A stretch of 64,000 nucleotides of DNA from Halorientalis litorea (GTDB lineage Archaea > Halobacteriota > Halobacteria > Halobacteriales > Haloarculaceae): the NCBI RefSeq assembly GCF_023028225.1, contig NZ_CP095482.1:1798001-1862000 (forward strand), given 5' to 3'. Position 1 is the stretch's first letter; every line of letters begins with the position of its first letter. The notes beneath the pieces are model-generated. The model did not search any database and had not been told where the DNA came from. It saw only the letters and a program-made list of their open reading frames with translations. The position numbers and the translations under genes were made by a program. This document shows, piece by piece, positions 8,250 to 16,116 of the stretch.

Positions 8250-9007
8250 TCGATTCGCTCGTCGCCGTCCCACTCGGCGGAGTTGTCTTTCGGCTCGTAG
8301 CCCAGCGCGTCTTTGGCGCGCTCGATGGAGTAGTACTTGCGGTCGTTGTCGGAGATGCCGTAGACGATTTCGAAGTCGTAGTCGGCTTCCAGCGCGCACT
8401 CGTGGATGTGGGCGCAGTCGCGGTAGGAGAGCCACATCGCCTGTCCGCGCTCGTAGTCGATGGGCGGGTGACCTTCGGTGAGGTTCCCGATGCGGATGTT
8501 ACAGACGCTGATGTCGTGTTCGTCGTGGTAGTAGCGGCCCAGCACCTCGCCGGTGGCCTTCGAGACGCCGTAGAGGTTGCCGGGGCGGGGGAACTCCGTG
8601 CCGTCGAGGCGGTAGTCGTCGCCCGTGCGGTACATCTCGGGGGTGCGCTCGTCGGTTTCGTAGGCACCGACGGCGTGGTTCGAGGAGGCGTAGACGAACC
8701 GTTCGACGCCCGTGTCGACGGCCGCCTCGTACATCTTCTGGGTGCCGTCGATGTTGTTCGAGAGGACGCTCGCCCACGGCGCGGAGGGGCGTGGGTCGCC
8801 CGCGAGGTGGATGATGGCACCGACGCCCGCGACTGCCTCCCGGACAGTCTCCTCGTCGACGACGTCGCCGACGAGGTACTCGTGGTCCGGTTCCGTCGCT
8901 GGGGGGCTGTGGAACATGAGCCGCCAGTCGTACTCGTCGCCGAGTCCCTGTAGGATAGCCTCACCGACGCTCCCGCCCGCACCCGTGAGTAACACCGGGT
9001 CCTCCAT
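8246..9007 (-). CDS. azf: NAD-dependent glucose-6-phosphate dehydrogenase (Azf type)
   Basis: 253-residue extended short-chain dehydrogenase/epimerase-fold enzyme. LLTGAGGSVGEAILQGLG is the nucleotide-binding loop, IIHLAGDPRPSAPWASVLSN and YASSNHAVGAYE the active-site strands, and NLYGVSKATGEVLGRYYH carries the YxxxK pair. The whole chain, including DYERGQAMWLSYRDCAHIHE and YGISDNDRKYYSIERA, matches my memory of Haloferax volcanii Azf, which oxidises glucose 6-phosphate with NAD+ as the first step of the haloarchaeal oxidative pentose phosphate pathway. A generic NAD-dependent epimerase is the fallback. The start is supported by a TATA-like box about 30 nt upstream (short-leader or leaderless). 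Confidence 0.82.
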   Translation of the reverse strand: MEDPVLLTGAGGSVGEAILQGLGDEYDWRLMFHSPPATEPDHEYLVGDVVDEETVREAVAGVGAIIHLAGDPRPSAPWASVLSNNIDGTQKMYEAAVDTGVERFVYASSNHAVGAYETDERTPEMYRTGDDYRLDGTEFPRPGNLYGVSKATGEVLGRYYHDEHDISVCNIRIGNLTEGHPPIDYERGQAMWLSYRDCAHIHECALEADYDFEIVYGISDNDRKYYSIERAKDALGYEPKDNSAEWDGDERID

Positions 9008-9033
9008 TCGCCTCTATCTGAACCGGGGCGTCA

Positions 9034-9043
9034 GTAAGTAAGG
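9034..9043 (-). promoter_or_regulatory. TATA-like box of azf
   Basis: Read on the minus strand the element is CTTACTTACT, centred about 30 nt before the azf ATG, implying an almost leaderless transcript. Inferred from position only. Confidence 0.4.
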
Positions 9044-9078
9044 TACGGTTCGTATCAGTTCCCGTTACTGTCCCGACA

Positions 9079-9693
9079 CTACTGCACTGGCCGGGCGAAC
9101 GCGAGCGTCCCGCTGATGTTGTCGATGTACACGTCCAAGATGTCGCCCTCGCTCGCGCCGGTGACGAAGATGCGGTACTTCCCCTTCTCGGCCACGCCGT
9201 CGCCCTTGCGGCCGGTGCCGGTAATCTTGACCTCGTAGGTTTCGCCCTCTTCGAGTGTCTCCTCGGTCGTCTGGGTAGTGTTGCTGGTCGACCCCTTCTC
9301 GACGGGGCGGAAGGCACCGCAGGCCTCACAGCGGAGCATCTGTGTGCGGTCCTCGGTGGTGAGTTTCGTGTCCGGCAGGCCACACTCCGAACAGATGACG
9401 TACTCTTTGGCGTAAGCGTCGAGGACGGCCTCGAAGTCGTCGGCGTCGAACGACCCGTTGTATCGGCTTCGGCCGTCCTCGAACTGGCCGTTGGTCCCGA
9501 ACTCGCGCTGGATGAACCGGTGAACGTGTTCCGGTTCCCGCGAGAGGGCGTCGGCGATGGCCTTGAGATTCGTCAGCCGCGTGAACGCACCGTCGGCTTG
9601 GGCGGCGGCGTCGGGAATCTGGAGTCGCTGCTGGCTTGCCGTGCGCTCGGGCAACTCCTCGTAGGCACGGTCGAGACTCGTGTCGTAGTCCAT
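9079..9693 (-). CDS. Translation initiation factor aIF2 subunit beta with C-terminal TRAM domain
   Basis: 204 residues. The N-terminal 135 residues are aIF2-beta: a short helix (MDYDTSLDRAYEELPER), the central alpha/beta domain (RLTNLKAIADALSREPEHVH, RFIQREFGTNGQF) and a C4 zinc finger with CSEC at about 98-101 and CEAC at about 120-123. A Ser/Thr-rich linker leads to a TRAM domain (about 145-204; EEGETYEVKITGTGRKGDGV and DILDVYIDNISG), a predicted RNA-binding beta-barrel. As part of the aIF2 heterotrimer it helps deliver initiator tRNA to the small subunit. The TRAM fusion is known in haloarchaea and some methanogens. It stands alone, divergent from mptD. Confidence 0.92.
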   Translation of the reverse strand: MDYDTSLDRAYEELPERTASQQRLQIPDAAAQADGAFTRLTNLKAIADALSREPEHVHRFIQREFGTNGQFEDGRSRYNGSFDADDFEAVLDAYAKEYVICSECGLPDTKLTTEDRTQMLRCEACGAFRPVEKGSTSNTTQTTEETLEEGETYEVKITGTGRKGDGVAEKGKYRIFVTGASEGDILDVYIDNISGTLAFARPVQ

Positions 9694-9829
9694 ACGGCCG
9701 GGAGGCGACCACGACGTAAGTGGATTCCGTGAGTCGTGATACCGCGACCTGTATCACCGACGCGGCGGTCGGCTCCCGCCCGACCCCGTCGAGGGGAAGG
9801 GACTTGTCGCCGCCGCCGTTGGGTCGTGT

Positions 9830-10177
9830 ATGGACCCGACCGACGCGCAGGCCGCCTGCTTCGAGGCGGGCATCAAGTTCGGTTCGCTGTACCACCAGTT
9901 CGCCGGGACGCCGGTCAGCCCCGCGAGTGCCGACTCGCTCGCGGCGGCGATGGCCGACGCCATCGAGAACCAGCCACACTGCCGCGAGGTGACCGTCGAG
10001 GTGCTGACCGAGGAACTCGCCGCCGCACTCGCGGACGGCCCCGCCGACTACACCGAACTGACCGGTCGTTTCCTCGACGTGAAAATCGTCGTCGCCTACG
10101 AGGGCGTCGAAGTCGTCGCGGAGATGGCCATGCAGGACGGCTACCCGCTGATGCAAGTCACGGACGTGCGGAACTGA
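9830..10177 (+). CDS. mptD: Archaeal-type dihydroneopterin aldolase
   Basis: 115 residues, the full length of the archaeal MptD (old DUF381) family, which is unrelated to bacterial FolB. The family block ACFEAGIKFGSLYHQFAGTP (residues 9-28) and RFLDVKIVVAYEGVEVVAEM are clear. The enzyme cleaves dihydroneopterin to 6-hydroxymethyl-dihydropterin and glycolaldehyde in pterin (folate/methanopterin-type) synthesis. The ATG at 9830 follows GGGTCGT and is the first in frame. Downstream, 42 nt separate it from a membrane-protein gene with its own promoter. Confidence 0.82.
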   Translation: MDPTDAQAACFEAGIKFGSLYHQFAGTPVSPASADSLAAAMADAIENQPHCREVTVEVLTEELAAALADGPADYTELTGRFLDVKIVVAYEGVEVVAEMAMQDGYPLMQVTDVRN

Positions 10178-10190
10178 CGCGTTCAATCTT

Positions 10191-10196
10191 TTTATG
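10191..10196 (+). promoter_or_regulatory. TATA-like box for the membrane protein at 10220
   Basis: TTTTTATGC is centred 27 nt before the ATG at 10220, so the transcript is probably leaderless. Position seen; function inferred. Confidence 0.5.
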
Positions 10197-10219
10197 CTCC
10201 CCCGTCGAACCGACAGCCG

Positions 10220-11236
10220 ATGGCCCTCCACGCAGTCGACAACCTCTCCGACGCTGTAGAGGCGACCAAACGCTTCCTCCTCCCGTTCGACGCCGGTCGG
10301 TGGCTCAGACTCGCCGTCGTCACGTTCTTCGTCGGCGGCTTCGGTGTCAGTTTCCCGGGTGGCGGTGGCGGTAGCACGCCGCCACCGGAGAGTGTCGACG
10401 GTGAGGCACCGTCCTCACCCGGCGAGGCACTCGCGGCCGTCCCCGACGATGTCCTCGTCATCGCGGCCGCCGTCGTCGCCGCCGTGGTTCTCGTCGGACT
10501 GCTCTTGGGGTTCCTCGGTGCCGTCTTCGAGTTCGTCTTCGTCGAATCGCTCCGTTCGGAGCGGGTCCGCCTCCGCCGGTATACGGGCAAACACTGGCGG
10601 CGCGGCCTGCGCCTGTTCGGTTTCCGCCTCGCCGTCACGCTGGTCGGGTTCCTGCTCGTCGCCGGCGTCGGGGCACTCGCCGCCACGACGCTCGTCACCG
10701 GGCCGATACCGACGTGGGGAGCGACCGACGTACTGACGTTGCTCGTCGTCTTGCTCCCGGCCGCGTTCGTCGTCTTCGCGCTGACCGGTCTCGTCAACGG
10801 GTTCACGACGGCGTTCGTCGTCCCCGTCATGCTCCTCGAGGAGCGGTCGGTGCTGGGCGGGTGGCGTCGGTTCTGGCCGACGCTCCGGGGGAACCTGAAA
10901 CAGTACGGTGCCTACGTCCTGCTGGCTCTCGTCCTCACCATCGCCATCGGCCTCCTCGCGGGCGTCGCCGTCGGCATCGGTGCAGTGGTCCTCGCCATTC
11001 CGTTCGCCATCGTCGGTGCCATCGTCGTGTTCGCCGCCGGCGCGTCGTTCACGACGCCGGTTCTCGTCGTCGTCGCCGTCCTCGTCGTCGCGTACCTTCT
11101 CCTCGTGTTGACCCTCGCCGCGTTCGTCCAAGTCCCGCTCCGGACGTTCCTGCGGTACTACACACTGCTCATCCTCGGGGACACGAACGAGACGTTCGAC
11201 GTGATTCCCGACGCCCGGGCGGCGGTCCGAAGCTAA
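10220..11236 (+). CDS. Multi-pass haloarchaeal membrane protein (DUF7544-like)
   Basis: 338 residues with about six or seven hydrophobic segments (roughly 33-52, 77-110, 137-163, 172-196, 233-256, 258-280, 283-308), the first two separated by a Gly/Pro/Ser-rich extracytoplasmic loop (FPGGGGGSTPPPES). The soluble link FVESLRSERVRLRRYTGKHW is basic and likely cytoplasmic. LHAVDNLSDAVEATKRFLLP at the start recalls a conserved haloarchaeal family (DUF7544, from memory). No catalytic motif is evident; transport or envelope roles are both possible. It has its own TATA box. Confidence 0.72.
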   Translation: MALHAVDNLSDAVEATKRFLLPFDAGRWLRLAVVTFFVGGFGVSFPGGGGGSTPPPESVDGEAPSSPGEALAAVPDDVLVIAAAVVAAVVLVGLLLGFLGAVFEFVFVESLRSERVRLRRYTGKHWRRGLRLFGFRLAVTLVGFLLVAGVGALAATTLVTGPIPTWGATDVLTLLVVLLPAAFVVFALTGLVNGFTTAFVVPVMLLEERSVLGGWRRFWPTLRGNLKQYGAYVLLALVLTIAIGLLAGVAVGIGAVVLAIPFAIVGAIVVFAAGASFTTPVLVVVAVLVVAYLLLVLTLAAFVQVPLRTFLRYYTLLILGDTNETFDVIPDARAAVRS

Positions 11237-11308
11237 CCGTCGCCGCCTGTTCCGTCCAGTGAGCCGTTCGTTCTCCTGTGGTTTCACTTTCACCGTGCCC
11301 GGATGGCG

Positions 11309-11315
11309 TTTATAT
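11309..11315 (+). promoter_or_regulatory. TATA box of the DUF5790-like gene
   Basis: TTTATAT is centred 27 nt before the ATG at 11339, the classic leaderless haloarchaeal arrangement. Confidence 0.6.
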
Positions 11316-11338
11316 GTTCGGCGGCCGAACGGTCAGGC

Positions 11339-11794
11339 ATGAGTCAGGCGACACTCGACGACGACGAACTGTTCGGTGAGGCCGCAAGCGAGATGCGCGA
11401 GGACGTGGAGGACTCGCTGTCGAAGGCCCGCGCGGCCCTCCCCGAGTCGGACACCATCTGGGACGTCGACGCCGACAACACGCTCGGTGTCCTCAACGGT
11501 CTCCGGTCGGCACTCGACCCGGAGGACGCCGAGGACCACCTCCGGGACGCCAAGAAGTGGTACACGATGGGCGAACGCGCCGACGCCTTCGAGGACGCCG
11601 CCGACCTCGCCGAGCAAATCGAGGCCATCGAGGCCGTCTTCGAGGACATCGAGGACGCCCACGAGCAGGTCAGCGACCTCGCGAGTACGGTTCCGGAACT
11701 CCGCGGCGCGCTCGACGATGCCCACGAAGCGAGTGCCGACGCCGACGCGGAGGCCGACGCGGACGAGGCCGACGAGGCCGAAGCGGCCGACTAA
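11339..11794 (+). CDS. Small acidic helical protein (DUF5790-like)
   Basis: 151 residues, very acidic and almost wholly helical. The block DDDELFGEAASEMREDVEDS followed by DADNTLGVLNGLRSAL and HLRDAKKWYTMGERADAFED matches the conserved haloarchaeal family DUF5790 (from memory). Residues 90-125 look like a coiled coil (AEQIEAIEAVFEDIEDAHEQ), and the tail from 128 is an Ala/Asp/Glu low-complexity stretch. The start at 11339 rather than 11303 is decided by the TATA box, which lies between them. The stop overlaps the convergent creatininase-family stop by 4 nt. Function unknown. Confidence 0.82.
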   Translation: MSQATLDDDELFGEAASEMREDVEDSLSKARAALPESDTIWDVDADNTLGVLNGLRSALDPEDAEDHLRDAKKWYTMGERADAFEDAADLAEQIEAIEAVFEDIEDAHEQVSDLASTVPELRGALDDAHEASADADAEADADEADEAEAAD

Positions 11795-12540
11795 CGGTGG
11801 TCCGGGACCGTCACGTCCCTGTCCGCGACCCGCGCCAGTAACGCCGCCAGTGCCGCACACGCCTCGTCGAACAGTCGCTCGCCAACGCGTTCGCTCCCCT
11901 CCCGGGGGTCCCCCACCGCTCCGTTCTCGCTGAACTCGGCCGTGTCGTACGCGAGGTTCACCCCACCCTCCCAGTCGCCCCAGCGGTCGGCCCCGTTCTC
12001 GGCCGCCGCGTCGAGGCTGTCCTCACGGACCAGTTCGGGGTGGAGATGCCGGAGGATGCTCGTCTCGACGGGACCGCCGTGGCCCATCTCCACGTCCTCG
12101 GCGTCCACCGCGTCGAACCACGTGAACGGGACGGCGTAGGCGTCGGTGTCGCGGGTGACGCGCCCGCACAGTTCCCGGAGCGCGTCGACGTTGCCGCCGT
12201 GGCCGTTGACGACCACCACGCGGTCGAACCCGTGACTGGCGAGGCTCTCGACGGTCTCGCGCACGTAGTCCCGGAAGGTGTCCTCGCTGACCCAGAGCGT
12301 CCCGGTGAACTGGCGGTGTTCCTCGGCGACGCCGACGGGGATTGCGGGCGCGACGACCACCTCCGTTTCGTGTGCGTCCTCGAACTGCTCGGCACCGGCC
12401 GCGGCGACGGCCTCGGCGGTGAGAGCGTCGGTTCCGAGCGGTGCGTGCGGGCCGTGCTGTTCGGTCGACCCGACCGGCAGGACGGCGAGGGCCGTGTCGG
12501 CGGCGTCGGCGTCGGTCCACGTGGCCTCGGCGAGGTGCAT
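11791..12540 (-). CDS. Creatininase-family amidohydrolase
   Basis: 249 residues of the creatinine amidohydrolase superfamily, dinuclear-metal hydrolases of cyclic or formyl amides. Metal-site motifs: VGSTEQHGPHAPLGTDAL (Glu, His and Asp, about 27-44), VVVNGHGGNVDAL (about 110-122) and EMGHGGPVETS (about 150-160). In archaea one branch is ArfB, which deformylates an early riboflavin/F420 precursor; that is a reasonable guess here, but creatininase or mycofactocin-type MftE relatives cannot be excluded without a tree. Convergent with the DUF5790-like gene and 30 nt after the ABC exporter start region on the same strand. Confidence 0.8.
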   Translation of the reverse strand: MHLAEATWTDADAADTALAVLPVGSTEQHGPHAPLGTDALTAEAVAAAGAEQFEDAHETEVVVAPAIPVGVAEEHRQFTGTLWVSEDTFRDYVRETVESLASHGFDRVVVVNGHGGNVDALRELCGRVTRDTDAYAVPFTWFDAVDAEDVEMGHGGPVETSILRHLHPELVREDSLDAAAENGADRWGDWEGGVNLAYDTAEFSENGAVGDPREGSERVGERLFDEACAALAALLARVADRDVTVPDHR

Positions 12541-12570
12541 ACCGGGCGTTCACACCGGGGACCCAAGAAA

Positions 12571-14505
12571 TCAGTCGTCGCTCTCGGTCTTGGCCCGCCG
12601 CTGGGACGCCCGTTCGACGAACTCCTCGGGCAACTCGTCGATTTCGCCCGCCTGCACCGCCCAGAGGTTCGCGTAGAGGCCGCCCTCGGCGAGCAGTTCC
12701 TCGTGGGTACCCTGCTCGACCACGCGGCCATCTTCGAGGACGGCGATGCCGTCGGCGTCCTTGACCGTCGAGAGCCGGTGGGCGATGGCGAAGGTGGTGC
12801 GGTCCTCGGCGAGGCGGTCCAGCGACCGCTGGATGAGCATCTCTGTCTCGGTGTCGACGTCGCTGGTCGCCTCGTCCAACACGAGGATAGCGGGGTCTTT
12901 GAGGATGGCACGGGCGATGGCGATGCGTTGCCGCTGGCCGCCGGAGAGTTTGACGCCGCGTTCCCCGACCTCCGTGTCGTAGCCGTCGGGGAGGTTCGTG
13001 ATGAACTCGTGGGCCTCGGCGCGTTTGGCGGCCTCGATGACCTCCTCGCGGGTGGCGTCGAAGGTGCCGTAGGTGATGTTCTCGGCGACGGTACCGTAGA
13101 ACAGGAACGTCTCTTGACTGACGTAGCCGACGCGCTGGCGGAGGCTCCGAATCGTCGCGTCGCGCACGTCCGTCTCGTCGACCCGGATTTCCCCGTCGTC
13201 CACGTCGTACATCCGGAGGAGCAGTTTCAGGACGGTGGACTTGCCCGCGCCGGTCGGTCCGACGAGCGCGAACGTGTCGCCGCCGTCGACGCTGAACGAC
13301 ACGTCTTCGAGAATCGGGTCGTCGTCGTACCCGAAGGAGACGTCGTCGTACTCGACCCGGCCGTCCTCGACGGCCAACTCCTCGGCGTCGGGGTCCTCGA
13401 CGATGCGGGCGGGCGTGTCCATCAGGCCGAAGATGCGCTCGGCGGAGGCCCGGGCGCGCTGGTACATGTTGATGATTTGGCCGAACTGTGCCATCGGCCA
13501 GATGAACCGCTGGGTCAGGAGGATGAACGTGACGAACTCCCCCGTCGAGAGCGGGAGCGTGAAGAACCACGGAGCCTGTCCGGTCGTCTCGACCGACAGC
13601 ACCCAGAACCCGCCGATGGCGAACGTCAGGACGAAGCCGACGCCGGAGATGACCCGCAGGCCCGGGAAGAAGACGATGCGGGTCTTGATGGCACCCCAGT
13701 TCGCGTCGAAGTAGTCGCGGGACACGTCCTCGACGCGGTCGGACTCGTAGGATTCGGTGTTCGCGCTCTTGATGACCTGAATCCCGCCGAGGTTGTTCTC
13801 CAACCGCGAGTTGACCTTCCCGACGGAGGAGCGCACGTCGGCGTACTTCGGCTGAATCGTCCGGATGAACCGGTAGGTGAAGTAGGCGATGAGCGGCACC
13901 GGCACCAGCGCGACCAAGGCGAGTTGCCAGTTTATCCAGAAGAGGATGCCCGCGATGCCCAGCACCATGACCGCGAGCCGGAACGCGGAGTTCATCCCGT
14001 CGTTGAGGAAGTTCTCCAGTCTGTTCACGTCGTTGCTGAGGATGGACATCATCTCGCCGGTCTGCTTGTCGGCGAAGAAGTCCATGTTCAGCCGCTGCAT
14101 CCTGTCGTAGGTGTCGGTCCGGATGTCGTGTTGGATGCGCTGGGCGAAGGCGTTCCAGCCCCAGTTGCGGACCCAGTGGAACCCGGCACCGAGGAAGAAG
14201 GCGACGGCGATGACGCCGATGGTCACCAGCAACTGCTCCGTCTGCGTCGTCGGGAGCCACGCCTGCGGGACGCCGAGCAGGCTAAACGCCTTGTCTCCGC
14301 GGATGATAGCGTCGATAGCGAGGCCGAGGAGGACCGGCGGCAACAAATCGAGCAGGCGGGCGGCGATGCTGGCGACCAAGCCGACACCGAACGCGCCTGC
14401 GTTCTCCCGGCCGTACTCGCCGAACAGTCGCCGCATCGGGTTGTCGGTCCGCTCGCGCGCCTCCTCGAACGGGTCGTCGTCCGTGTCGGCGGCACCGATA
14501 TCCAT
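12571..14505 (-). CDS. ABC exporter, fused permease and ATPase (MsbA/multidrug type)
   Basis: 644 residues: an exporter-type transmembrane domain (about 40-340, six predicted helices) then one nucleotide-binding domain. Walker A is GPTGAGKST (about 415), the signature LSGGQRQR (about 517), Walker B ILVLDEATSDVDTE (about 540) and the H-loop AHRLST follows. The protein would work as a homodimer that exports lipids, drugs or peptides; the substrate is not evident. The N-terminus (MDIGAADTDDDPFEEARERT) is cytoplasmic. It lies downstream of the DUF192 gene on the same strand (45-nt gap) and upstream of the creatininase-family gene (30-nt gap). Confidence 0.93.
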   Translation of the reverse strand: MDIGAADTDDDPFEEARERTDNPMRRLFGEYGRENAGAFGVGLVASIAARLLDLLPPVLLGLAIDAIIRGDKAFSLLGVPQAWLPTTQTEQLLVTIGVIAVAFFLGAGFHWVRNWGWNAFAQRIQHDIRTDTYDRMQRLNMDFFADKQTGEMMSILSNDVNRLENFLNDGMNSAFRLAVMVLGIAGILFWINWQLALVALVPVPLIAYFTYRFIRTIQPKYADVRSSVGKVNSRLENNLGGIQVIKSANTESYESDRVEDVSRDYFDANWGAIKTRIVFFPGLRVISGVGFVLTFAIGGFWVLSVETTGQAPWFFTLPLSTGEFVTFILLTQRFIWPMAQFGQIINMYQRARASAERIFGLMDTPARIVEDPDAEELAVEDGRVEYDDVSFGYDDDPILEDVSFSVDGGDTFALVGPTGAGKSTVLKLLLRMYDVDDGEIRVDETDVRDATIRSLRQRVGYVSQETFLFYGTVAENITYGTFDATREEVIEAAKRAEAHEFITNLPDGYDTEVGERGVKLSGGQRQRIAIARAILKDPAILVLDEATSDVDTETEMLIQRSLDRLAEDRTTFAIAHRLSTVKDADGIAVLEDGRVVEQGTHEELLAEGGLYANLWAVQAGEIDELPEEFVERASQRRAKTESDD

Positions 14506-14550
14506 TACCTACAGCAGGGCCTGAAACCGCAAAAGGCCGTCGCACCGGGG

Positions 14551-15066
14551 TCAGGCCACGTCCTCGGGAAGCCGCAGTTCGTCCCCGACGGCGATACCGG
14601 TTGCGTTGGTGTAGCCCCGCGGGACCTCCAAGACGTACTTGCCCTGTCCTTCGTAGCGGGTCAACTCCCCACCGCTGGCGTCCGGTTCGACGGCGGCGTG
14701 GTGGACCGTGGTAATCGTCCCGTTCGGGGCCGCGAACACGATGTCGAGCGGGAACGACATGTTCCGCATCACGTAGGCGTACTGCCCCGCCCTGTCGTGG
14801 ACGAACAGCATCCCCTGTCCCGGTTCGAGCGACGCCGTCTCGCTGAGGCCGACGATACGTTTCGCCCTCGTGTCGGCGATGCGAACGTCGACGGTAGCCA
14901 ACTCCGTCCCGTTCTCGTCGGCGACGGTGACCGTCGCGTTCCCGTACCCGTCGGAGACGGACGGCGGGCCGAAGAGACCGACGAACGCACCGCTCTGGAC
15001 GGCGACCGCGGCGGCGAAGACGAGGAACAGGACCCCCGCGAGGGCGGCCGCTGGTCTCTGTACCAT
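14551..15066 (-). CDS. DUF192 family exported protein
   Basis: 171 residues. An N-terminal membrane anchor or signal (VQRPAAALAGVLFLVFAAAV, residues 2-21) leads to a DUF192 domain (about 55-170) with the diagnostic DTRAKRIVGLSETASLEPGQ, GMLFVHDRAGQYAYVMRNMS and FPLDIVFAAPNGTI. DUF192 proteins are small extracytoplasmic beta-rich proteins of unknown role. The frame extends 20 codons further (to 15126), but the hydrophobic signal begins at the ATG at 15064-15066, so I use that. Divergent from tRNA-Val. Confidence 0.83.
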   Translation of the reverse strand: MVQRPAAALAGVLFLVFAAAVAVQSGAFVGLFGPPSVSDGYGNATVTVADENGTELATVDVRIADTRAKRIVGLSETASLEPGQGMLFVHDRAGQYAYVMRNMSFPLDIVFAAPNGTITTVHHAAVEPDASGGELTRYEGQGKYVLEVPRGYTNATGIAVGDELRLPEDVA

Positions 15067-15149
15067 ACCCGACTGTCCACCGAGAGGTGGGTAAGACTGT
15101 CGGACCAGAGAGTAAGCGTTATTCATCCCGGTCAGTATCTCCCGAGTAC

Positions 15150-15223
15150 GGGTTCGTGGTCTAGTCGGTTATGACGCGGCCTTTACAAGGCCGAGGTCGG
15201 TGGTTCGAATCCGCCCGAACCCA
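15150..15223 (+). tRNA. tRNA-Val (anticodon TAC)
   Basis: Complete cloverleaf of 74 nt. Acceptor GGGTTCG (15150-15156) pairs with CGAACCC (15216-15222), discriminator A15223. The anticodon loop TTTACAA is closed by GGCC/GGCC; the T arm is GGTGG-TTCGAAT-CCGCC. No intron, CCA not encoded. Its last 24 nt recur twice downstream. Confidence 0.96.
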
Positions 15224-15443
15224 CTCGATTTTGTGACGAGCGGACGTGAGGAACAAATCGAGCCGTGAGGGCGATTCGCGGCCCAGAGGACGAGCGAAGC
15301 GATGTCCTCGTGGTTCGAATCCGCCCGAACCCATTTTTGCCGCGAACACCCCGTGAGCGGTAAATGCGGTCCGTGGACTCGAACGAGAGAAACGAGCGAA
15401 CGCCGTGAGTGAGTTTCGCGTGGTTCGAATCCGCCCGAACCCA
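15200..15443 (+). repeat. Three copies of the tRNA-Val 3' end at exact 110-bp period
   Basis: The 24 bases from 15200 to 15223 (T arm and acceptor 3' strand, including GGTTCGAATCCGCCCGAACC) are repeated identically at 15310-15333 and 15420-15443. Starts are exactly 110 bp apart both times, although the spacers differ in sequence. Each spacer ends in a hairpin that stops directly against the next copy: 15286-15309 (GAGGAC/GTCCTC, loop with GAGCGAAGCGA) and 15396-15419 (GCGAA/TTCGC). Spacer 1 also opens with a hairpin, 15224-15262 (CTCGATT/AATCGAG). The second copy is followed by TTTTT. Perfect identity over 24 nt in all copies argues for recent origin or constraint. Confidence 0.95.
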
Positions 15444-15540
15444 CTGCCGCTCGGCACGAACGACTCGTGAGTGTCGAGCAAAGCGTTCGGCGGCGCGAAC
15501 CGGACGAGTCGCGTACAACGTCGTATCTCGGCGTCGTCGT
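15224..15540. other. Non-coding hairpin region after tRNA-Val
   Basis: No protein gene is credible here; an open frame on the minus strand (about 15161-15481) merely reads the three tRNA-end copies. Beyond the third copy the pattern seems to begin again, with a hairpin CACGA/TCGTG at 15452-15466 and GAGCAAAGCG at 15476-15485, but no fourth tRNA end follows at the expected 15530, so a decayed or 5'-truncated unit is possible. Confidence 0.6.
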
Positions 15541-15972
15541 TCAGCAGGGGGCGTCTTCCAAGAGTCGCCGCCCCCGGTCCGTTTCGGGGGCGATATTTGG
15601 GACAGAGACCGGGTCACCGTCCTCGTTGACGGCGACCATGACGAAGCACGCCGACGTGGTACGCTGGGTATCGGTAGTACGCGGGTCACCGCTCTCGACG
15701 GTCACTCTGACTTGGAGACTGGTGTCTCCCGTATCGAAGACGTACGCCGAGTACGTCGCGACGTGACCGACGGGGATGGGGTTCTCGAACTCGACGCTGC
15801 TGATGCGAGCGGTGACACACGTCTCGCCCGCGACTCGCATCGCGGAGACTGCGGCGAGTTCGTCCATCAGTCGGACTACCGTTCCACCGTGTGCGTTCTC
15901 GTAATTGTTCGCTTGGCCGGGTTGGACCCGCTCGGTCGACGTCAAGTGTGAATCGAGTACTGAGACAGCCAT
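15541..15972 (-). CDS. Acyl-CoA thioesterase, hotdog fold
   Basis: 143 residues, the size of a single hotdog domain of the YciA/acyl-CoA thioesterase group. The active-site region ANNYENAHGGTVVRLMDELA (about 21-40; Asn, HGG and the acidic residue at the start of the long helix) is followed by strands ARISSVEFENPIPVGHVATY and LQVRVTVESGD. The enzyme would hydrolyse acyl-CoA to the free acid and CoA; chain-length preference is unknown. MAVSVLDSHLTSTERVQPGQ is the natural start. It stands alone between the tRNA-Val repeat region and a divergent lipoprotein gene. Confidence 0.87.
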   Translation of the reverse strand: MAVSVLDSHLTSTERVQPGQANNYENAHGGTVVRLMDELAAVSAMRVAGETCVTARISSVEFENPIPVGHVATYSAYVFDTGDTSLQVRVTVESGDPRTTDTQRTTSACFVMVAVNEDGDPVSVPNIAPETDRGRRLLEDAPC

Positions 15973-16116
15973 CCTGACCTAGTTGGGCCGACAGAACATA
16001 AGCTCGTGGCGGCTGTCCGCACCTCGTGCGGACGTGTCCATCGCGGCCGGCCTCGTAATCAAAAGAGCCGTTGAACCTATCACCGCCGTCTTGTACCGGT
16101 TTGCCGTAGGGGACGT

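Noticed and set aside
9079-9693. aIF2-beta fused to a TRAM domain as a novel fusion
   Set aside because: This fusion is already known in haloarchaea and some methanogens.
12040-15174. 1044-codon open frame on the plus strand
   Set aside because: It lies antisense to the ABC exporter, creatininase-family and DUF192 genes. Its composition (His/Arg/Val/Asp-rich) is the usual shadow of high-G+C coding DNA, with no domain.
15200-15443. CRISPR array
   Set aside because: The repeats are evenly spaced, but they are tRNA 3' ends, there are only three, and the spacers are 86-nt hairpin DNA rather than 30-40-nt unique spacers.
15161-15481. Minus-strand open frames repeating GSGGFEPR or GRIRTTR
   Set aside because: These are translations of the three tRNA-Val 3'-end copies, a known type of spurious haloarchaeal protein annotation.
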